A stretch of DNA of 15,036 nt from positions 1 to 15,036 of the forward strand of contig CAYOKT010000068.1 of the NCBI GenBank assembly GCA_964404605.1, given 5' to 3'. Both the position numbers and the translations under genes were made by a program. The notes under the pieces are model-generated. The model was not told the DNA's origin, made no database searches, and saw nothing but the letters and a program-made list of their open reading frames with translations. The stretch comes from CAYOKT01 sp964404605. Lineage in GTDB: Bacteria; Electryoneota; Electryoneia; Electryoneales; Electryoneaceae. This document shows positions 13,010 through 15,036 of this stretch, piece after piece (the stretch's first letter is position 1; every line of letters starts with the position of its first letter).

Positions 13010-13714
13010 TTACTTGATCTCGTTCAGGGTGACGGACCGGTCCACCTTGACCCCGGGTCCCATGGTGGACGAGACGGTAATCTTCCGGATGTAGGCCCCC
13101 TTCACCGTCGACGGGCGAAGGCGGTTGATGGTGCGCAGCACCTCGTAGATGTTCTCCCGCAGCGCCTCGACCCCGAAGCTGGCCTTGCCGACCCCGAGGT
13201 GAACGATGCCGTAGCGGTCCACCCGGAAGTCGATGCGCCCGGCCTTGACCTCCCTGACCGCGGTGCCGACCTCGAAGGTCACGGTGCCCGTCTTCGGGTT
13301 CGGCATCAGGCCGCGCGGACCGAGCAGGCGCCCGAGCTTGCCGACCTCGCGCATGGAGTCCGGCGTGGCGATGCAGACATCGAACTCGAACCATCCACCC
13401 TGGATCTTCTCGATGTACTCCTCGAACCCGACGTAGTCGGCCCCCGCCTCCTGGGCTTCCTTCTGCTTCTCGCCCTTGGTGAGCACGAGAACGCGGACGG
13501 ACTTCCCGGTGCCGTGCGGCAGGGTCACCGTGCCGCGCACCATCTGGTCCGCCTTGCGGGGATCCACCCCGAGATTGACCGAAAGTTCAACCGTTTCATC
13601 GAACTTGGTGAACCCGGCAAGCTCCTTGACGAGGGTGAGCCCCTCATCAAGCAGGTATTCGCGGCGACGGTCAACCTTCTCCATCGCCTCCCTGTAGCGC
13701 CGGCTGCGCTTCAT
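13010..13714 (-). CDS. rplA: 50S ribosomal protein L1
   Basis: L1 forms the mobile stalk next to the E site and helps release deacylated tRNA. It also represses its own operon in several bacteria. The 234-aa product has the usual length and the family signature GPRGLMPNPKTG at 132-143, preceded by VGKLGRLLGPRG and followed by the GRIDFRVDRYGIVHLGVGK segment (159-177). The basic N-terminus (MKRSRRYREAMEK) and the FDETVELSVNLGVDPRKADQ block (38-57) match domain I. The ATG at 13714 lies four bases after the rplK stop and is served by GGAGGAG inside the end of rplK, so the two are translationally coupled. No frameshift or missing block is seen. Confidence 0.99.
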   Translation of the reverse strand: MKRSRRYREAMEKVDRRREYLLDEGLTLVKELAGFTKFDETVELSVNLGVDPRKADQMVRGTVTLPHGTGKSVRVLVLTKGEKQKEAQEAGADYVGFEEYIEKIQGGWFEFDVCIATPDSMREVGKLGRLLGPRGLMPNPKTGTVTFEVGTAVREVKAGRIDFRVDRYGIVHLGVGKASFGVEALRENIYEVLRTINRLRPSTVKGAYIRKITVSSTMGPGVKVDRSVTLNEIK

Positions 13715-13718
13715 CCCG

Positions 13719-14144
13719 TCACTCCTCCACCGTCACACCCATCGACCGCGCGGTGCCGGCGATGATCCTCATCGCCGCCTCGACGGTGTGGGCGTTGAGA
13801 TCCTGCATCTTCGTCTCGGCGATCTGGCGAACCTGTTCGCTGCTGAGCCGGCCCACCTTCGTCCGGTTGGACTCGGGGGACCCCTTCTCGAGACCCGCCG
13901 CGCGCTTGATCAGGTAGCTCGCGGGAGGAGTCTTCGTGATGAAGGTGAAGCTGTGGTCCACGTAGACCGTGACCTCCACCGGGATCAACACCCCCGGCTG
14001 GTCCTGGGTCTTGGCGTTGAACGCCTTGACGAATTCCATGATGTTCACGCCCTTGGGACCGAGAGCGGTCCCCACGGGCGGGGCCGGGGAAGCCTGCCCC
14101 CCGGGAATCTGCAACTTCGCTGAACCGATGACTTTTTTCGCCAT
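13719..14144 (-). CDS. rplK: 50S ribosomal protein L11
   Basis: L11 binds the 23S rRNA GTPase-associated region at the stalk base, where it is the target of thiostrepton and the sensor for RelA-mediated stringent response. The 141-aa product has exactly the usual length. It shows the N-terminal proline-rich loop PAPPVGTALGPKGVNIMEF (20-38) that contacts thiostrepton, and the C-terminal signature GTARSMGV (130-137). The ATG at 14144 lies one base after the nusG stop and has little Shine-Dalgarno sequence of its own, so initiation probably depends on coupling with nusG. With only one base between the genes, there is no room for the L1-binding leader that controls rplK-rplA in E. coli. Confidence 0.99.
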   Translation of the reverse strand: MAKKVIGSAKLQIPGGQASPAPPVGTALGPKGVNIMEFVKAFNAKTQDQPGVLIPVEVTVYVDHSFTFITKTPPASYLIKRAAGLEKGSPESNRTKVGRLSSEQVRQIAETKMQDLNAHTVEAAMRIIAGTARSMGVTVEE

Positions 14145-14145
14145 C

Positions 14146-14685
14146 CTACGACTCGCTGAAATCCGTGCTCACCTGGAGAAAGTCCACTTCGACCGGCGTC
14201 TCGCGCCCGAAGATGGATACCAGAACCTTGAGTTTCCGCTTCTCTTCGTTGATCTCGCGTATCGTCCCCTGGAAATCCTTGAAGGGACCGTCGATGATTT
14301 TCACCTTGTCGTCGATGTCGAAGGGGATCTCCATCGTCGCCTGGCCGGCCTTCTCCTCGACGCGGCCGAAGATGCGATCCACCTCCTGCTGCTGCAGCGG
14401 CTCGGGATCATACCCGCTGCCGCCGACGAACCCGATCACGCCCGGCGCGTTGGTCACCAGGTGCTTCGTCTCGTTGTTCAACTCCATCTCGATCAGCAGG
14501 TAGCCCGGGAAGAAGTTGCGCTTCTTCATCCGCTTCTTCCCGTCCCGCATCTCGATCACGTCCTCCGCGGGGATCATCACCCGGGCAAGCCGGTCGGTCA
14601 GCCCGAGGCGCTCCGCCTCGCGCTCGATGTACTCCTTGACCCGGTTCTCCTGCCCGGTGAATACGTGTGCGACAAACCAGTCCAT
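14146..14685 (-). CDS. nusG: Transcription elongation/antitermination factor NusG
   Basis: NusG binds RNA polymerase across the beta' clamp and beta lobe, and links it to Rho or to ribosomal S10. The 179-aa product has the NGN domain (about 1-110) with WFVAHVFTGQENRVKEYIE near the start and FFPGYLLIEMELNNETKHLVTNAPGVIGFVG at 58-88. The C-terminal KOW domain (about 122-175) contains DDKVKIIDGPFKDFQGTI. No large insertion is present, unlike some lineages. The ATG at 14685 lies 9 nt after the secE stop and has no clear Shine-Dalgarno sequence, suggesting coupling. The secE-nusG-rplK order is the standard bacterial arrangement, and it places this factor next to the polymerase genes it serves. Confidence 0.99.
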   Translation of the reverse strand: MDWFVAHVFTGQENRVKEYIEREAERLGLTDRLARVMIPAEDVIEMRDGKKRMKKRNFFPGYLLIEMELNNETKHLVTNAPGVIGFVGGSGYDPEPLQQQEVDRIFGRVEEKAGQATMEIPFDIDDKVKIIDGPFKDFQGTIREINEEKRKLKVLVSIFGRETPVEVDFLQVSTDFSES

Positions 14686-14694
14686 GTCCGCGGC

Positions 14695-14877
14695 TCAGAT
14701 CAGAAGATTGATGAGACGTGAGATGATCATGTCCGCCAGGAAGACGAAGATGGCGAGCACGAGGGAAAGCAGCAGGGTGATGCCCGTGGATTCCACGAGC
14801 TGTTCGCGGCTGGGCCAGGTGACCTTGTTCATCTCGACCCGCACGCTCTTCAGGTATTCAGCGATCCTGCGAAACAT
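14695..14877 (-). CDS. secE: Preprotein translocase subunit SecE (single-span form)
   Basis: SecE clamps the two halves of the SecY channel in the inner membrane. The 60-aa product is the short, one-membrane-span form found in most bacteria outside the gamma-proteobacteria. An amphipathic N-terminal helix carries the conserved EMNKVTWPSREQLVEST block at 15-31, followed by one hydrophobic segment at about 33-58 (ITLLLSLVLAIFVFLADMII). The ATG at 14877 is chosen by family alignment. Its upstream region (GACGGG) is a poor Shine-Dalgarno match. It lies between tRNA-Trp, 62 nt upstream, and nusG, 9 nt downstream, and is probably expressed from a promoter upstream of the tRNA. Confidence 0.98.
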   Translation of the reverse strand: MFRRIAEYLKSVRVEMNKVTWPSREQLVESTGITLLLSLVLAIFVFLADMIISRLINLLI

Positions 14878-14915
14878 GATCGAACCCGTCGATTATCCAT
14901 CCCCGGGACAGCGGA

Positions 14916-14936
14916 GGCGCCCTACCGCCTGGCGCC
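14916..14936 (-). repeat. Short hairpin directly after the tRNA-Trp 3' end
   Basis: GGCGCC occurs at 14931-14936 and 14916-14921, giving a 6-bp stem with a 9-nt loop, three bases after the encoded CCA. No T-run follows, so transcription should continue into secE. It may guide tRNA 3' processing from the joint transcript; this is inference. Confidence 0.35.
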
Positions 14937-14939
14937 CGA

Positions 14940-15015
14940 TGGCAGGTCCGGAGGGACTCGAACCCCCAACCCCCGGTTTTGGAGACCGGTGCTCTACCAA
15001 TTGAGCTACGGACCT
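14940..15015 (-). tRNA. tRNA-Trp (anticodon CCA), 3' CCA encoded
   Basis: The minus strand folds into a full cloverleaf. Acceptor AGGTCCG/CGGACCT is followed by D-arm GCTC/GAGC with an AATTGGTA loop, anticodon stem CCGGT/ACCGG with loop CTCCAAA (anticodon CCA), variable GGGTT, and T-arm GGGGG/CCCTC with loop TTCGAGT. The discriminator base is G73, the expected tryptophan identity base, and CCA is genomically encoded at 14942-14940. A tRNA-Trp just ahead of secE-nusG is a widespread bacterial arrangement. Any promoter lies at or beyond the window edge; only 21 bases upstream are visible and they show no clear hexamers. Confidence 0.97.
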
Positions 15016-15036
15016 TCGGCGGCCGGCTTTGTGGCC

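Noticed and set aside
14887..14899. An ATG upstream of secE (ATGGATAATCG) as an alternative start
   Set aside because: It is 23 bases upstream and out of frame with SecE, so it cannot be its start.

Overview
The window is the core transcription/translation cluster of a high-GC bacterium. Every gene I can support lies on the minus strand. In transcription order (high to low coordinates) it reads: tRNA-Trp(CCA), secE, nusG, rplK, rplA, rplJ, rplL, rpoB, rpoC, rpsL, rpsG, fusA, and the first 17 codons of tuf. This is the classic rif cluster joined directly to the str cluster. It is ordinary housekeeping DNA: I see no mobile elements, CRISPR arrays, phage genes or horizontally acquired cargo.

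Organism. The RpoC N-terminus (ITI-SSPE-ILARSYGEVTKPETINYR style), the RpoC SI3 domain inside the trigger loop, and RpoB blocks such as RDVHYTHYGRLCP resemble the FCB superphylum (Bacteroidota/Chlorobi/Gemmatimonadota and relatives). The high GC content points to a GC-rich FCB-related lineage (Gemmatimonadota-, Eisenbacteria- or Krumholzibacteriota-like) rather than Bacteroidota proper. This placement is inference by eye, without alignment or tree.

Layout. From 15015 to 12949, tRNA-Trp, secE, nusG, rplK and rplA are packed tightly (gaps of 1, 4 and 9 nt between the last four). From 12948 to 11956, rplJ and rplL encode the ribosomal stalk. A terminator-like attenuator at 11880-11917 separates them from rpoB (8045-11830) and rpoC (3479-7933), the two large RNA polymerase subunits. 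The window then holds its most interesting part: a consensus promoter (TTGACA-17-TATACT) whose -35 box overlaps the rpoC stop codon, followed by a leader of about 270 nt containing an intrinsic-terminator-like hairpin, before rpsL (2802-3176), rpsG, fusA and tuf. The rpsL-rpsG spacer holds a strong bulged hairpin where S7 binds its own mRNA in E. coli.

How it fits together. The genes supply a tRNA, a protein-export subunit, the NusG elongation factor, the L11/L1/L10/L12 stalk and stalk-base proteins, the RNA polymerase catalytic core, two 30S proteins and two elongation factors. Expression appears to be tuned mainly by RNA hairpins in the spacers (rplA-rplJ, rplJ-rplL, rplL-rpoB, rpoB-rpoC, rpoC-rpsL, rpsL-rpsG, rpsG-fusA) and by start codon/Shine-Dalgarno choice: rplL and rpoB start with GTG and rpoC with TTG, each behind a near-perfect Shine-Dalgarno sequence. 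No new enzyme system is visible. The candidate novelties are regulatory RNAs and small lineage-specific additions to RpoC and EF-G.
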